Assembly: GCA_003508835.1 (NCBI GenBank)
Contig: PUFA01000211.1
Location: 2,418,001 to 2,482,000 of the forward strand
DNA from: Eonycteris spelaea
Lineage: Eukaryota > Chordata > Mammalia > Chiroptera > Pteropodidae
DNA: 64,000 nucleotides
Direction of reading: 5' to 3'
This document shows positions 48,575 to 61,629 of this stretch, piece after piece (positions within the stretch are counted from its first letter, which is position 1; the number at the start of each line of letters is the position of its first letter). A program made the position numbers and the translations under genes. The notes beneath the pieces are model-generated. The model was given only the letters and a program-made list of their open reading frames with translations. It was not told where the DNA came from and searched no databases.

Positions 48575-51190
48575 CATATTTTCAAATTTGCCCAGAAGGC
48601 CAAGATAGAATAGAAATCAGGCATTTTGTATTGGGGATTTTGTATTTGTGCACTTATATAGAGTCTTAAAATTGTAGAGTTTTAGAAATGGATGGGAGAT
48701 TTAATAGGACCCCATTGGTTTACAGATGAGGAAACTAAGCATCGTTGCTTAATTAGCAATGTTTTCAGGTCACTGTACCAGTTAAGGTTGATGTTTGACT
48801 GCTAGCAACAATGGCTTCAACTTATTTTTTCCTCTCACTTAAAAAAGTCTAGTGATACCTAGTCCAGGCTGTGTAGCTCCACAGTATCCTCTTTCTGCTC
48901 TACTTATTACCTCCACTGGCTTTCAACCTCAAGTTCTCCTCAGGCTGCAGAATGGCCACTGCAGCTCTGGTCATGATATCTGGGTTCTAGGTAAGAAAAT
49001 GGGAGGGAGATTAAAAAGTCACCTTCCAGCTGAGTAAGCCCTTTTAAAGATCTATGTCAGTTCCCCCAATGACTTTTGCTTGCATTTCATTGGCCACCCT
49101 TTTTTGCAGGCAAGGTTGAGCAAGGTAGCCTTTTAAATGGTTAGATTATTGCCCCAACAACTTAGTGTTTCATGCGGGGAACCCTCATTTTCTAAAATGG
49201 AGAGCTTTTATATAACTTGAAAGATTTCTTGGCCTAAATTTCTGAATCAAAATATTTACTCTTCTTACTTTTAGGCCTTTCTAACTTTCAGTCAACTGAT
49301 GACAAGACATATCCATGATTTCTAGGGGAATTCCTTTCAATGATCAATAATGGAATGTCTGTGTCAGGTTGTGCTAATTGTGAATGTTTAGTGGGTAAAG
49401 CAATGGGATTTGTTTTCATGAATATGTTCACGTGACTTGCAAACCTGGTCACTGAGGGGAAAGAACCAAGACTACTTTGTTGAATTGTGTGGAAGGAGAG
49501 GGCACCAGGGTGCATATCAGGCATGAGCAGCTGTGGGGCCACCTGAGTCATATGGAAGAAATTGTGAGACAAACCTGCCCAGGAAGAAGCTGATAGATAT
49601 CTGAGACTAATATAAGTCAAAGAGCTCGAAGACTGGCCAGTGCCAGGAAATCTGTAGGATGCCACATCCAGAAGTAGATGAGAATCTCAGAGGTCAGCTA
49701 AGAGGCACAAGACTTTGGAGGTTAAGACAGAAAGATTCAAGCCTTAAGTAGGTCAGATCATTCAAAGATAGTGGTCCAAAGGACAAACTATGCCTCAGTG
49801 AGCCAGAATCTGGAGAAGCAACTTTTCAGCTTCTGCTTTTTTTTTTTTTAGATCTCTGGGTAGCTAGGCATGATTTTAGGATCTCATTTATCGGAAAAGA
49901 GAAGGGAGCTAACATTTACCAAGTGCCAAGTGCCTACTATGTGCTAGCAATGTTACTGCAGAGACTATCGTGGAGAGTGGAGAGAACTCTCAATTGTGTC
50001 ATTTATTAACCTTGGATCCATTAACGAGTTACTTCACCTCTCTCTAAATCACTCTATAAAATAGAGTTCTTAATATCTTCTTGTACAGAGGATTAAATGA
50101 CATTAAAATATAATAATAGCCAGTATTAATTAAACATGTGCTGTTTATTACACATTTATCTTATTTCATCCTCACAGGAATACTGTAGAGTTTGGGTGCT
50201 TTTAAATGTGTCCAAAATCAATTAAAAAGTTGCTTACAAAAGGGGTAAAGTTGAAAAAGAATTGGCTCACTTAATTAAAAAGTCCAGGGGCAGATCTTTC
50301 AGGTTCTATCATGGCGACATCTGGAGCCTCTAAATATGTTATTAGAATATCCTACTTCTTTATTACTCTCTTGGCTCAGCCAGCATTCTTATGTTTTGGC
50401 TTCATTCTTTGGCAGGATGTCCCCACATAGTAGAAACTTTAGGTTCATACTGCTCTATTGCTAGAGGCTTAGAGAAAAAAAAGAACCCAGACTAGCCAGA
50501 CTATGTCATGTGCCCATTCCTGAATCAGTCATGTGTCAATGGAAAAGGGACACTGACTAGTCTGGATCACGTGCCCTCCTATAAAAAGAGCCATGTGACT
50601 GGCGGTCTCATCCTTTAGGGAAATGACAGTTCCTGAAAGAACTTGTTAGATTAAGTAACCTGCCCCCAAATCATTTAGCTCTAAGTGGAAGACCTAGATA
50701 TAAACACCAGGATTCTCTGACTCCAAAGTATATGTGCAATATGACATCCAGAAAAGTGATTATATCAAGTAGAAAGGGATATCTAGAGCAGCAGCTGAGG
50801 GCAAGGCACTGACTCAGAGACAGGCAAATCTTCAGAGGCTCCATCTTGCCTACAGGTTCAAGGCACCTGACCACCTGGCCAACCCCTTTACCTTTCTATA
50901 TTTTTATTACTTTCTGCATGAATCTTCTTTTCCAACTGAAGGTATTGTACCTACCCTTCTCCCACCTTCACCATTGCATGTACCATTCTCCTTCCTTAGA
51001 ATATCTTATTTCACTTTTCTTCCTAAAATATTTTTCAGCTCTTAAAGTCATGTTAAGTTTTCACCTTTCCTCAGAAAACCTTCTCTACTCTGCTCTAAGT
51101 GGCACATTATTTGCACAGTTGTTATAAGAAGAGAACAGTCCTAGGAGCCAGGCAATCTCAGTTCTGTTCCTGACATTTTCACTTCAGTTT
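48575..51190. other. Unassigned intergenic DNA with MIR/L2-age tracts
   Basis: No gene is seen. MIR-like wording occurs near 48650-48770 and 49900-50200, and an L2 3' end near 50930-51130. A 125-aa open frame on - (49288-49665) is unrecognised. Confidence 0.4.
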
Positions 51191-51199
51191 TGTTCCTTG

Positions 51200-52780
51200 G
51201 TTCTTTATGATGACTGGGGTGTTTTTTTTTTTATTCATTTTTTATCCCTATTGGCTTATTTGTGTTTATGTTTTCAGTGGTTACTCTAGGATTTATAATA
51301 TAAATCTAATATAAATTTACCGCCATCTGCTTTTAAAGAATACTACCTCACTTTATGTGTAGGGTGAGATCTTTACAACAGTGTGCTTCCATTTGCCCCT
51401 GTCTTCTATGCTTTTGTAGCCATATTTTATTTTCACATATTTTGAAAACCCCACTATACATTGTTATTGCTTTTGCTTTAAACAGTTATAATTTTAAGAA
51501 ATACAAACATATTTATAGACATCTTTACCAGTTCAAGTCCTTTCATCTCTTGGGTAGATCACATTTCCTTATGTCTGAGAAAACTGCCTTTAACATTTCT
51601 TGTACTGCTGGCAATGAATCTCTCACTTTCGTTTAGCTGAAAAAGACTTTATTTTGACTCAATTTTCAAAGACATTTTTAGTGGATATAAATTTAGGTGG
51701 ACAATTTGTTTCTTTCAGCTCTATGTCATTTTTTTTGTCTCCTGACTTGTGCTGTGTAAAATGAGAAGTCACTGGTAATTATCAACTTTGTTTTCCTTTA
51801 TGTAATGCTTAATTTTTCTGTCTAGCTGATTTTAAGATGATCTTTTAATCACTATTTTCAGCAGTTGTATTATGATGCACCTTGGTATGGTTTCCTCTAT
51901 GTTAATTCTATTTGAGATTCTTTGAGCTTACTGAATCTGTGAGCTTATAGTTTTCATCAAATTCACAAATCTCCACCATGATTTATTCAAATATTTTTCT
52001 ATCCCCCACTTTATTCTGTGATTCCAATTACATGTATTTCAGACTTTTTTGATATGGTCTCACAGTTTACTGATGATCTGTTCAGCCTTTTCTCTATGTG
52101 CTTCAAAGTATTGACTGCTATAACTTCAACTCGCTGATCTTTTCTGCAGTGTCTAATCTGCTGTTAATCTCATGCAAGTATTTTTCATCTTAGATATTAT
52201 GTTTTTAAATTTTAGAAGTTATATTTGTGTCTTTAAAATTTTTCCATTTCTCTCCTCTTTGTGTTCATGATTTCCTTTACCTTCTTAAATGAGTGCTTTC
52301 TCTGCTCATTCAAGGTCTGTTTCTATTATTGATTTTCATCATGGTTATGGCCATATTTTCCTGCTTCTTTGTAGCTTCTGATTGGATATCAGACATTGTG
52401 AGGTTTATATTATTGAGTACTGGGTTTTCTTGTGGTCCTTTAAATATCATTGGACTCTGTTCTGGCATACAATTACATTACTTGAAAACAGTGGGACCCT
52501 TTTGGAACTCGCCTTTAACCTTTAATAAGGCGTCCAAAATAGTCTTTGGCCTAAGGATAATTGAACCCCACTATTAAGGCAATGCCCATGCATCATAAGG
52601 TGTTTCCATTCTAGCTCATGTGGGCTGTAGAGATTATTGGGTCTAGGCCTTTCCCTATTCTCAAGCAGTTTCCTTATCTTGCATTCTTAAGCCAAGACTT
52701 GAGAGGACTGCTCTGCTGTTCTCTGAGCTCTCTCTCTGTGAAATTTCTTTCACTTCTGTAATCTGCTCTGTAATTCTAAT
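51200..52780 (-). mobile_element. Old LINE-1 (L1M-type) 3' region (antisense)
   Basis: The + strand follows an old L1M 3' region in reverse: TTTCAGCAGTTGTATTATGA, TTATAGTTTTCATCAAATTC, GTGTCTAATCTGCTGTTAAT, ATTTTCCTGCTTCTTTGTAG and GATTGGATATCAGACATTGT. The open frames are not host genes. Confidence 0.65.
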
Positions 52781-52789
52781 TACTTGGGC

Positions 52790-53795
52790 TCTTTGAATTC
52801 TGATTTCTCTCTCCTCAGCTCACTGAGACAGCAAGCTCTGTTTGGCTTTTTGCCCCTGCACTGCAGCCTGGAAACTGCCTCAAATAGTAAGTTGGGGCAA
52901 TTACATGCCAACTTCATTTGTTTCCCCTTTCTCAGAGGTCACTGTCTCTCATTGCCTGATGTCAAATGTCCTGAGAACCATTGTTTCATATATTTTGCCC
53001 ATTATTTTTAGTTGTTTTGATCAGGAGGATAAATCCAATTTCTATTGCTCATCTTGGCCAGAAATAGAATTTTTCTCTTCATTTCCTTTGGTTGAAATAT
53101 GTTTTCTTTCCTTCTATTTCTCTTATGATGGTATCTGTCTTATTTATTTAGTTTGGACTTCATTTATGTTTTTTCTTTATTTTTACTTTTTTCTCAGTTC
53201 TTTCACTTATTCACAAATATTTTTCTCTAAAAATCTCATTTCAGAGTTTTCTAATTTTAATGTACTTTTTCTTTCATATTTGTGATCCTTTGCTTAATTT
53301 TTTCATTTTTTTAAACTAATTTGAAATTTTAGGTTACAGTTTTCATTAGTTTGGATATGTTATCTTTCTGGCATATTTCATCATCTTGTAAAGACATTAT
53401 TCTGCTCCTAATTCTTCCTGCTTTTATTAATAATTTTGCATGTGATTTGATCATGATCCTTTTCTATTGCACACTTTAAGTTTTTCTGTAGTTTTAAGAG
53501 TAAAAGCAAGGCCAGGATAGTTTTAAAAGCTGCTTGGTTTCATAGCTTCTCCTTCTGTTGTTTTCTGGAAGTGATTTTTAAAAAGCAGCCTACTTTCTGG
53601 GATCTGCTTCAATGTTCCCGCCTTCATTTTTACTGGGATCTTCTCTTTCCTTTGTTGCTATTAATCCTACCCTCCATATTATGGAATCTGCTTCTGGTAA
53701 TTTTTCCTCACTGTAAGACTTGTTCCAAAGAGAATTTTGCTTTTTTAGTTTGAGACTTCATAGGTTTAGTTTCTCAGTCTACTTTTTGACTTGGG
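52790..53795. other. Unassigned T-rich DNA
   Basis: Strongly T-rich on + with no recognised gene. A 147-aa open frame on + (52842-53285) is rich in Phe, Ser and Leu as a by-product of composition. Confidence 0.35.
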
Positions 53796-53797
53796 GC

Positions 53798-54390
53798 ATT
53801 GTGACAAGGTGAGGACGGTTAAGAGAGATTCAAAACTATGGTCCCACAGTTAGGTAACTAGTCAGACATGAGAGACAGGAAAACAAAGGAATAGAGGCCC
53901 AGCCTAGAGATGGCCCAAAGAACACCCAATCGTAGGGAATCCTTCCTGCATCCCCAGAGACAAAGGACAAGAGGGCCATAATCTATAGCTGGTTTAATCT
54001 GGCCACAGATGCCTGCGCAGAAGGTATTACCCTAATCTGCCCACAATCTAAGCCTCATTATACTGTCATTATAATACTATGTTTATGCTTGGAAGTTCAT
54101 GAATCTAATTATAACAGACTGAATTCTGGGTAAGCGCATGTGCACTAGGCAAAGGGTTATATAGCAGCCAGGTGTCAGTCAAAATGACCTCATGTGCCAA
54201 TCACCTAGAAGTGCCTTTGGAACCACCCATCATGGACCAAATGTAAGTCAGACATTTTCACTTCTGGGTGGTGACAGCTCTCTTTGCCAAAAACATGTTC
54301 CTCCTTGGAGGGTGCTATCCTTCTAAAATATACTTTTAATAAATCTTTTCCAAATCTCACTGACCGGTGATTCTTCACTGTGTCAATGAG
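53798..54390 (+). mobile_element. Candidate retroviral LTR
   Basis: It starts TGTGACAAGGTGAGGAC, carries TTTTAATAAATC at about 54337-54348 as a poly(A) signal near the right end, and closes CTTCACTGTGTCA. The layout fits a gamma-type (class I) ERV LTR. No target duplication was confirmed. Confidence 0.45.
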
Positions 54391-54394
54391 GAAG

Positions 54395-54910
54395 AATTGA
54401 GGCAAAATGCTAATTACACTTCTGCACTGTTATTCCCACCCCTGCCACTGGGGCAACACCAAAGTTCAAATCGCCACCTATGGTAACTGCACCACCACTA
54501 TCTTCCATATATGCCCAAATCCAGTCATTTCCAAAGTCATAGCTCCAATTAATGTAGGGAGGGGGCAAGAGAACGAAAATGTTAAATCAGACTATACTCA
54601 AGTCTGCAACATGCTGATTAGCCCTGCAGCCAGACCAGGAGGAAACAGGCAGAAGAAAGGAAGATTTTTGCTGGGATTGCTAACAAACCAGTTCCCCATA
54701 TTATGAAGGGAAAACAGAAAAACACTCTTTCAGTGGCACCCTACACAAAATGAGATGATTCTTTCCCTATGGCCAAAGTCATGTGGAAGCTATGGATCAA
54801 AAGCTGGGAACTGCCAGCAGGCCTTTCACGTTACACCTTCTTACCTTTTCACGCTACACACTCTTACTTTTTCTCACTGTATGCCCATATCATCAAAGAA
54901 AATGGGTAAA
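54395..54910 (+). mobile_element. Possible ERV internal remnant after the LTR
   Basis: A 99-aa frame (54407-54706) directly follows the candidate LTR. Its Cys/Asn/Thr-rich composition is loosely reminiscent of a retroviral surface protein. No full gene survives and the assignment is weak. A retroviral gag or pol part was not recognised. Confidence 0.25.
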
Positions 54911-56611
54911 CAGAGTTTTTAAACTATAATTCACAGAAACTAAAGAATGATATATAAGCTGAATTCTCCATTCAGGATCCCTCTCAGTGTCTTTACTCTG
55001 TCTCTCTCAATGTCCCCATCTCTCTCTATTGCCTCTGTCCCTCTGAGTCTCTCAGGCTCTCTAGCTCTCTGCCTCTATGAAGAGTCACCCCTTCTCCAAA
55101 AGATTTTTCTTTTGACTCTGACTTTGGCAGGTATTTGAATTCTTTCTTGCTCTCAGCCAAGAACCCTTCTCTCTCAGGGTGCAGGGCTTGAGTTCCCCTC
55201 CACTTGGGAAATTTGCTCTGTCCTACTCACAATTGTCATGTTTCTATTTCATTATTTGTTTACTTTAACAAAGATATATTGAGTAACTATGTTTGGCTGT
55301 GGGATAAAGGGTATAACAGCCATGGTAAGAGGAGATATCTTCTGACAGAAAGATGAAGCAGGCAACTCCATAGACTATAACTGAATTTATTATAATATAC
55401 AGTAATTCTCTTACGGGAGGATTGGACTGAAGCAGACAGACCTCCCAGCCCAGTTTTGCGCAAATTATTCTCTGCTAAAAACTCCCATTATGGTACTGTT
55501 TTCGTAACATAACTCAGGTGCTAATGATTGACAGGACAGAGAGACAAAGGATGCAGTGTAACAGGGGCCATACCTTCTGGTGGTCTATACTATCACCGGT
55601 TTAATATTCATCTTGGTTATCATTCTGGCCATTACTGAGAAAAGTATTTGTGGTTACATTTTAAGGAATACAGATAATCAACTAAAAGGCTTTGATATGC
55701 TTACTAAGGTCAGTGAGATTGGCCAAAGTCACTACGGTGATAGTTTTTCACATCTGCACCTATACAACCTACTATGTGCATGACATTGTGCTAAAAATAC
55801 AAATAGGACTAAACATACTCTAGTCTTCAAGGAGTTCCAAGTCAGTGGGGGAGACAAGTATAAGCACAACTAAGTACAACCAGGCTGTGACAAATGCTAT
55901 GAAGTGCTATGGAAACACAGAGAAGATATCAACTAATTCTCATCAGTTTGAAATCGGGGCAATTTTCATAGAGAAGTAATGTTTATACCCCCCCAAACTA
56001 GAAAGTTTAATGAGACTTACATACTAATGAGAATCAGAGTTCTTTTGGAGGGTAGACTGATTTAAACAATAGCACTTGAAACAGCCAAGATATGTTATTA
56101 AAAAAATGCAGCTAGATAATTAGAGCTGTTTCCTTTATAGAGCTGCATGCTTATCATCATTATTGTTAGCCTGGCCTCTTTTTTCTTTTATTTGTTTTCC
56201 TCTTTCCTAGCAATTTTGACAGGTCTCTTGGAGGAAGACAGTATGGCTATCTCTTTCTCTTTTCAAGAGACGCACAGATTATAGCCGTCCATTCTTCTGC
56301 TGAAAGAGGAGTCCTGTACTGACATCATTTCTGCATTCTTGACCTATAATGTTCATCCCAGCCCTGCACCACCCCATCATCTTGGTAGGCTCACAGTCTG
56401 GCTCCTAGGCTGGCTAGGAGGGCACAATCATGCCCTTTTGTTTGGATATGCTCATAAAAAGTCAAAGTGTTGATGTGTGTGCTGCCACAGGAAGAGGGCA
56501 GGCTGCCATCTACCCAGCTTTTACCCAGAGCAGTCTTTGTGGGTAGATCTTCATTATACAGTACCAATGTGTGTGTCTTGTTTCTATTCATAAGAATGGG
56601 GGGGGGTACTC

Positions 56612-56671
56612 TTGTTGTTGTTGTTGTTGTTGGTAGGTGGTGGTGGTGGTGGTAGTGGTGGTGTGTGTGTG
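56612..56671. repeat. (TTG)n-(GGT)n compound microsatellite
   Basis: A run of TTG triplets passes into GGT triplets and then TG steps. Confidence 0.9.
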
Positions 56672-58574
56672 GTATTGAATTCTGAATTCAATTATGAAAA
56701 GGTTCAGTTAGAAATTTAAAGAAGACATAGAAGATGTGGTTATCACTTGGAACTTGCAGTCTTTCCTCAATCTATGTTGCTCTGTCTTCCTATAGAACCA
56801 GAAGCTCATAAGTAGCTAATCTCCAAGGCCAGGAGCTGGGAGGGTATGAGATAAAGAAAGTCTTATCCTGTATGAGCCTCAATAATGGCCATCCAGCAGG
56901 AGGAGCCTGCTAAGGGTAAGCACAGCCTGAAGTTGATAATGTAAAGAGGAGAAAAAGGAAGGGAATTCGGAATCCAGAAGAGAAAAGATTAGAGCCCTCC
57001 CAGTTGCCCCTAACCCCTGCCCTTCTGGATGCCTTGTCATCCCTATCCCAGCTTGTTTAGCTCACACTGAGGCCCTGAGGCAAGTCACTGCAGGAGGCCA
57101 TTGCTTTTGGTGTCTAGGGATTACTGATCCTCCTCCCCCAATTCTTCATCCAAGTGAGGAAATTCCTTTTGCAAGACAGTTCTGTAAGGTGAAGTTAGAA
57201 ACTTTCTTGAAGAAAATAGAAATTCTAAAGATTCTTGTCCTGACTCTAGTGTCATAGATGGGCTCTGCAGGCACAGCTTATGGGGCAACCTCCCACTTCC
57301 TCTTTTTACTTCAACCCTGAGTTGGGCATCAAGCAAAACACTCAGCCATTTAGATCACAGTGGATCTAGGATGAAACCCTCAGTCCCCCTAGGTGCCAGC
57401 TTCCTTTTTTCTCTCACCCCAGACATGGCCCAAGGTTGGACCTTGGCATCAGTTGCCCTAGGGGTTCCATTTTGTTCCCTCAATTATCTCTGGGCCACTG
57501 GTGATGAAGACACTTCCCCTTTGGATAGTCAGCATTTATCTTTGGGGCTTCAAGACTTCTGGAACAAATCTTTCTTTTATCCAAGAGGTCTCTATGGCTA
57601 TGGCCCGGCATTCCTCCCTCATTTCTGTCCCACTTCTCCTGGTCTTATACAGCCTTACTTGCACGCAGCTGATTGTTTGTGCTAGTTACATCCTTCATTG
57701 AGTTCTCTCTGTTTGTCCCAGTGGCACAGGCTAGAATTTGGGCCTGATTATGCCAGAGGTTTTGGCTCCTGGAAACTCACCTGTTCCGTAATCATATTCT
57801 TTGACGTAATCATATTCTTTTCATGTGCTAGTTTTCTTAACTCATTTTAAAACCATTCGCTGAGTCTCTAGCTCCTTCTCAGTGGTTTCTCTAGCTCATA
57901 TGTCCAGCAATAAGTGAAAAAAACTCTTTTGCTAAAGGTTCTGCCCAACACCTAAAGCATCAAACATCTCTGCCACTGGGGCCCAAAATGATAAGCAGGC
58001 ATTATTCCATTTACAAGCCGTGTGACTTGGATAAGTTACTCCTCCTCTCCGGGCTTTAGTTTCTGCATTTACAAAATGAGAAAGATCATTATGCCTGCTC
58101 CATAAGGTTAAATACAAATGAAGCACCTAAAACTGCACCTGATACATAGCAGTACTTGATGTTACTATCAAGTGTCATTGTTATGCTGATTTGTTAAAGG
58201 TGATGCAGAATTATCACCTCTGAAATGGAGTGCCTTTCTGGGCAAGCATCCTGCCCATCTTTCCTCTGGAGGCATGGCTGGTACCAAGGCCAGAGAGCAG
58301 GCAGATGGTAACACCACATGATAACTGAGGCAAAAGAGGGAAGGGGGGGTGGACACAGGAGTCTCACTTCTTGGCACTGTCAAAGTATAAGTTTGAATCA
58401 TGAAATTGATAGGTTTTGGGGAGAAAGCAATAACTTTCTGTTAGTGTGACCCCACTTCTAGCCTCAAGCAGAGGAGGACAGGGGAAATGTGGTTTCTGAG
58501 GTCTCCCAGCTCTTCACTTCTCCCAGGTTCTCCTGATGACTCATCACATAGTCAGAGCATCTGTGTCTAGACCT

Positions 58575-58735
58575 GCTCCTCAAACTTTAAACTGACTGCT
58601 CTTTACCTAGGGATCTTGTTAAATGCGGATTCTGAGTCAGGGTGGAGTAGGTATGACAGCATGGGTGGAGTAGGAACTGGAAATTCTATGTTTCTAACAA
58701 GCTCCTAGGGGTTGCCGCTGCTGCCTGATCATCCT
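58575..58735. mobile_element. MER5-like hAT element, diverged
   Basis: CTCAAACTTTAAACTGAC, GGATCTTGTTAAATGCGGAT and TTTCTAACAAGCTCCTAGGG are characteristic MER5 segments. The GGGTGGAGTAGG word is duplicated internally. Confidence 0.6.
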
Positions 58736-59099
58736 GTGAGTAGCTAGCTAGGCTCAGACAGTTGTCAGTAGGGTCTTAGCTCTGGCGATCCCAGAATTAA
58801 TCTTTCCCTTGCAATATTAGCATATTAAAAATAAAATTTAAAAAGCTGCAGTAAGGCTTGTAACATCTGTTTCACATTCCCCCACCCTATCTGTCTGGAG
58901 AGTTTCATAATCTTTACTTTTTGCTGCAAGCCCACTAAGCCTATTAAAAACAATTTTTTTCTTTCCTTTCTTCACTGACCATTCATTCAACAGATATTTA
59001 CTGAGCATCTACCATGTAAGAGACACTGTGTACAAAGAAAAATTCTATCCTCTGCTTTGTACTGCAGCCAAAGGAAGTATCAGAAATGAAAATCTGATT

Positions 59100-59490
59100 T
59101 TTACAGTGTTCTCATTTCCCCACAATACGAAGTGCAAGTGCCCTAAGTAGACTTGTCCCCTCATCCACAGCTCACCCATCCTCAGGCCCTCCCCACAAGT
59201 GCCTGCCGACCAGCCTGTGAACCTGGCTCCTTCTCTCTCTGTTCCTCTTCCTGTAAACACTCTTCCCACCACTGTCATGGATCACACATTGCCCTCTCAC
59301 TGCCTTCAAGATATAGCTCACCGCTACCCCTTTCGGGGAGCCTTCAGAGCACACAAGTGAAGTTCCTGTACCCCCTTGGTTCTGACCATTTTATACTGAA
59401 TTTCTGGTCCTCTCTCTGCTAAACTTTAAGTTTCTCAAGTGTAGAGAAATGTCTCAGTCATTTCCCTATCACCCAATTTTTGCTGAACTG
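59100..59490 (+). mobile_element. LINE-2 3' end
   Basis: CTCACTGCCTTCAAGATATA, TTTCGGGGAGCCTTCAGAG and CTTTAAGTTTCTCAAGTGTA follow the L2 tail order. Confidence 0.6.
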
Positions 59491-59494
59491 CAGT

Positions 59495-60115
59495 TTGGCT
59501 TAAGTACTACACCACCTGGCAGGAACTCCTGCCTGCAGGTTTCTCATTTGAGATGCCAGTGGGCTGTGACCTGCATCCAAGTCATTAGCTTTGGCCTCCT
59601 AGCAGCTGGCAAAGGGCTGCGTTAGAGACTGCTGGGGAATGAGAAATGTTCCAGGGTAAATGTGCGTCATCCATGGTATGTAACATTTTACAGCCCAGCT
59701 GTCGAGACAGAATTAATAAAAAAACCCTGTCAGTCTTGTCTACCATGACCATGTTACACTGAGAAACAGAGCCAGCCAGGAATTTTAGATCTGCTCCTAC
59801 CCTGGAAATCTCTCAGCTTTTGATATAATGTAATGAGATGAAAAGGGAAACCAAACCCTTTGCAGCTTCTGAAACTAGTTCTATCTTGTTTCATCTAATA
59901 TTTGGAATGGTTAATCTTTCCTAATTTGACATCTTTATAACCATTTTACTTTTATATCATTGGATTTCTATAAATCCATTCTCTTTTTACAAGAAGAGGT
60001 TTTGGAAAATATTTGATTTTCTTGCTCTTCTCTTGAAATCACAACCCCCATTCAAAAACCACACACACACATCACCACCACCACTACCAGCACCAACACA
60101 AAACAGACTTTAAAA
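59495..60115. other. Unassigned intergenic DNA
   Basis: I see no gene and no clear repeat, apart from a short CA/CCA-rich tract near 60058-60100. Confidence 0.4.
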
Positions 60116-60119
60116 CTTA

Positions 60120-60580
60120 ATTAGGCACATAACCCATTTTTATTGTAGGAAGAATATATATATATATATAAGTAAAAAGATCATTTCACTTAGTCCCACC
60201 GTACATAGGTAACCAGCTCACATCTACTGTGTATCTTTCCAGATTTATTTCTGTGCACATACATATGTATAAATATTTTTAGAAAAATGTGATCATACAT
60301 GAATACCATCTATAATGATATCTTGGTGTCAATTTAGATCCATATTTTATTTTGTCCATATAGATCTGTATCACTTATCTGCATCATTAAGACTGCATAG
60401 CCTTCCCCTGTATAGATGTACCAAAATTTATTTAATTCTATCACTGGACATTTTTGTTTCACTAATATTTAGACATTGTAAATAATGCCAAAACAACATC
60501 TTTGTATCCTTACCTCTGATATAATTAATTCCTTAGGATGAAGTCCTCTTAGCAAGGTCTAAGAGATTATTAGCATTTTA
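60120..60580 (-). mobile_element. Old LINE-1 3' UTR fragment (antisense)
   Basis: Diverged antisense L1 3' end: ATCTTTCCAGATTTATTTCT, GACTGCATAGCCTTCCCCTG, TAGATGTACCAAAATTTATT and TCACTGGACATTTTTGTTTC. It abuts the 3' end of the PDCD2 retrocopy. Confidence 0.6.
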
Positions 60581-60593
60581 AAGCTTTAAGTCT

Positions 60594-61550
60594 TTAAAAT
60601 GTATCTGTTACATCTTGCTTCTATACAAATTCCTCTGAGTAGCCAGTGCCCAGTCTACAGCTTTCAGCACAGGTGAAGCCAGCAAGGATGCTCCAAACAA
60701 CACTCCTGCTCACTCTGACCACCTTTAGGTAGCTGAGCATCTGAGACATGACCTGGAATTCAAATAGTTCCCAGGCACCACAGGGGCAGTCTGGAATATC
60801 CTTTTCCAGAAAAGGATATTTTCACCAGAAATCCAGATGGGGACAATCCTTCTGCCAAATCCAAGAATCTGTTTTGGTTCAAGGGCTATTTTAGTTTTAA
60901 ACTTCTGGCAAATTTTATCTTCCCTGGTTTCAAGTTTTGCTATGGAATCCAATTCTTCTTCCCTATAATGTCTTAAATTTTCTTCCTTTTCTGCAACTTT
61001 AGGCATAATCTGTTTCTATTCTCATTTCGAATGCTAGAAAAAAGAACTTGTGGTCTGGAACTGTAATGTCCCAATTATCTGATTATGTACAAGCCTGATG
61101 ACGCCCCAATATCTCCAGTCTATAGCCTGATGCTCCTTACTGCAGTAACGTGCCTGCGAAATCTGGCACACGTTTGGAGCCGCCGAAACAGCCACAAACC
61201 CTGCAGGACTGAGCACGAGACTTGAGCTGAAGGCACACGGATTCCTCTGTTTCCGAGGGAGAATTCTCAGAAGGTGGCTCACGTGAGTTAAAGTCGTTTT
61301 TCCTGGGTAGCTGATTTCTGAAAACAGAGGCCGGCGCAGCTGGGTGGCTCGGAGTAGCAGCAGAGGGCAGGACGCAGGCCAGTGGGCGGCCGCACAGCGC
61401 GCAGACAGCAGCACCTGGCAGTCCCGCCGCGCCAAGCGGCTGCGCCGCCTGGCACCCTCCCGCCCGCCGAGGAACTGCTGGTTGCGCAGCCTCCCCGCCC
61501 GCGTCTGCTCCGGGAAGCTCAGCTTTGCAGATCCGCCCCGGCGGCCTCTA
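60594..61550 (-). pseudogene. PDCD2: PDCD2 processed pseudogene
   Basis: PDCD2 is a MYND-finger protein linked to ribosome biogenesis. The - strand carries its coding sequence without introns: a start-region equivalent at about 61549, the [10 protein letters not shown] and MYND (YCSKEHQ..DWR) regions at about 61110-61310, then [20 protein letters not shown] and [20 protein letters not shown] at about 60830-60970. It continues through [18 protein letters not shown], where Trp is replaced by stop (TAG), to KQDVTDT at about 60600. Frameshifts split it into the frames 61034-61435 and 60725-61006. About 70-100 bases are missing before the RNQL segment, and more in the acidic linker. It is non-functional as a protein. 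Confidence 0.85.
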
Positions 61551-61625
61551 CGGGGCGTGGGAGAAGTGCTTGCGGGGCGGTGAGCGCGGTCGGACCGCTG
61601 CCCGCCGCCCGGCTGGAAGGCGGGA
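61320..61625. other. CpG-rich block caused by the PDCD2 retrocopy 5' end
   Basis: High GC and many CpGs look like a promoter island, but most of it is the - strand 5' coding part of the PDCD2 copy. Only about 70 bases (61550-61625) lie outside its coding equivalent. Confidence 0.6.
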
Positions 61626-61629
61626 ATCC

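Larger units (their letters stand above)
54920..59100. other. Unassigned intergenic DNA
   Basis: No gene is seen. It includes a TTG/GGT repeat (56612-56671), a short 18-bp tandem duplication (57787-57820), MIR-like tracts (about 55750-55930 and 58010-58155) and a MER5-like element (about 58575-58735). Confidence 0.4.

Noticed and set aside
52293..53285. Hydrophobic open frames that could suggest membrane proteins
   Set aside because: T-rich composition yields Phe/Leu/Ser codons; the first part is antisense LINE-1.
61357..61370. CTCF-like GCAGCAGAGGGCAG
   Set aside because: Lies inside the PDCD2 retrocopy coding sequence, so the match is probably inherited from codons rather than a selected site.
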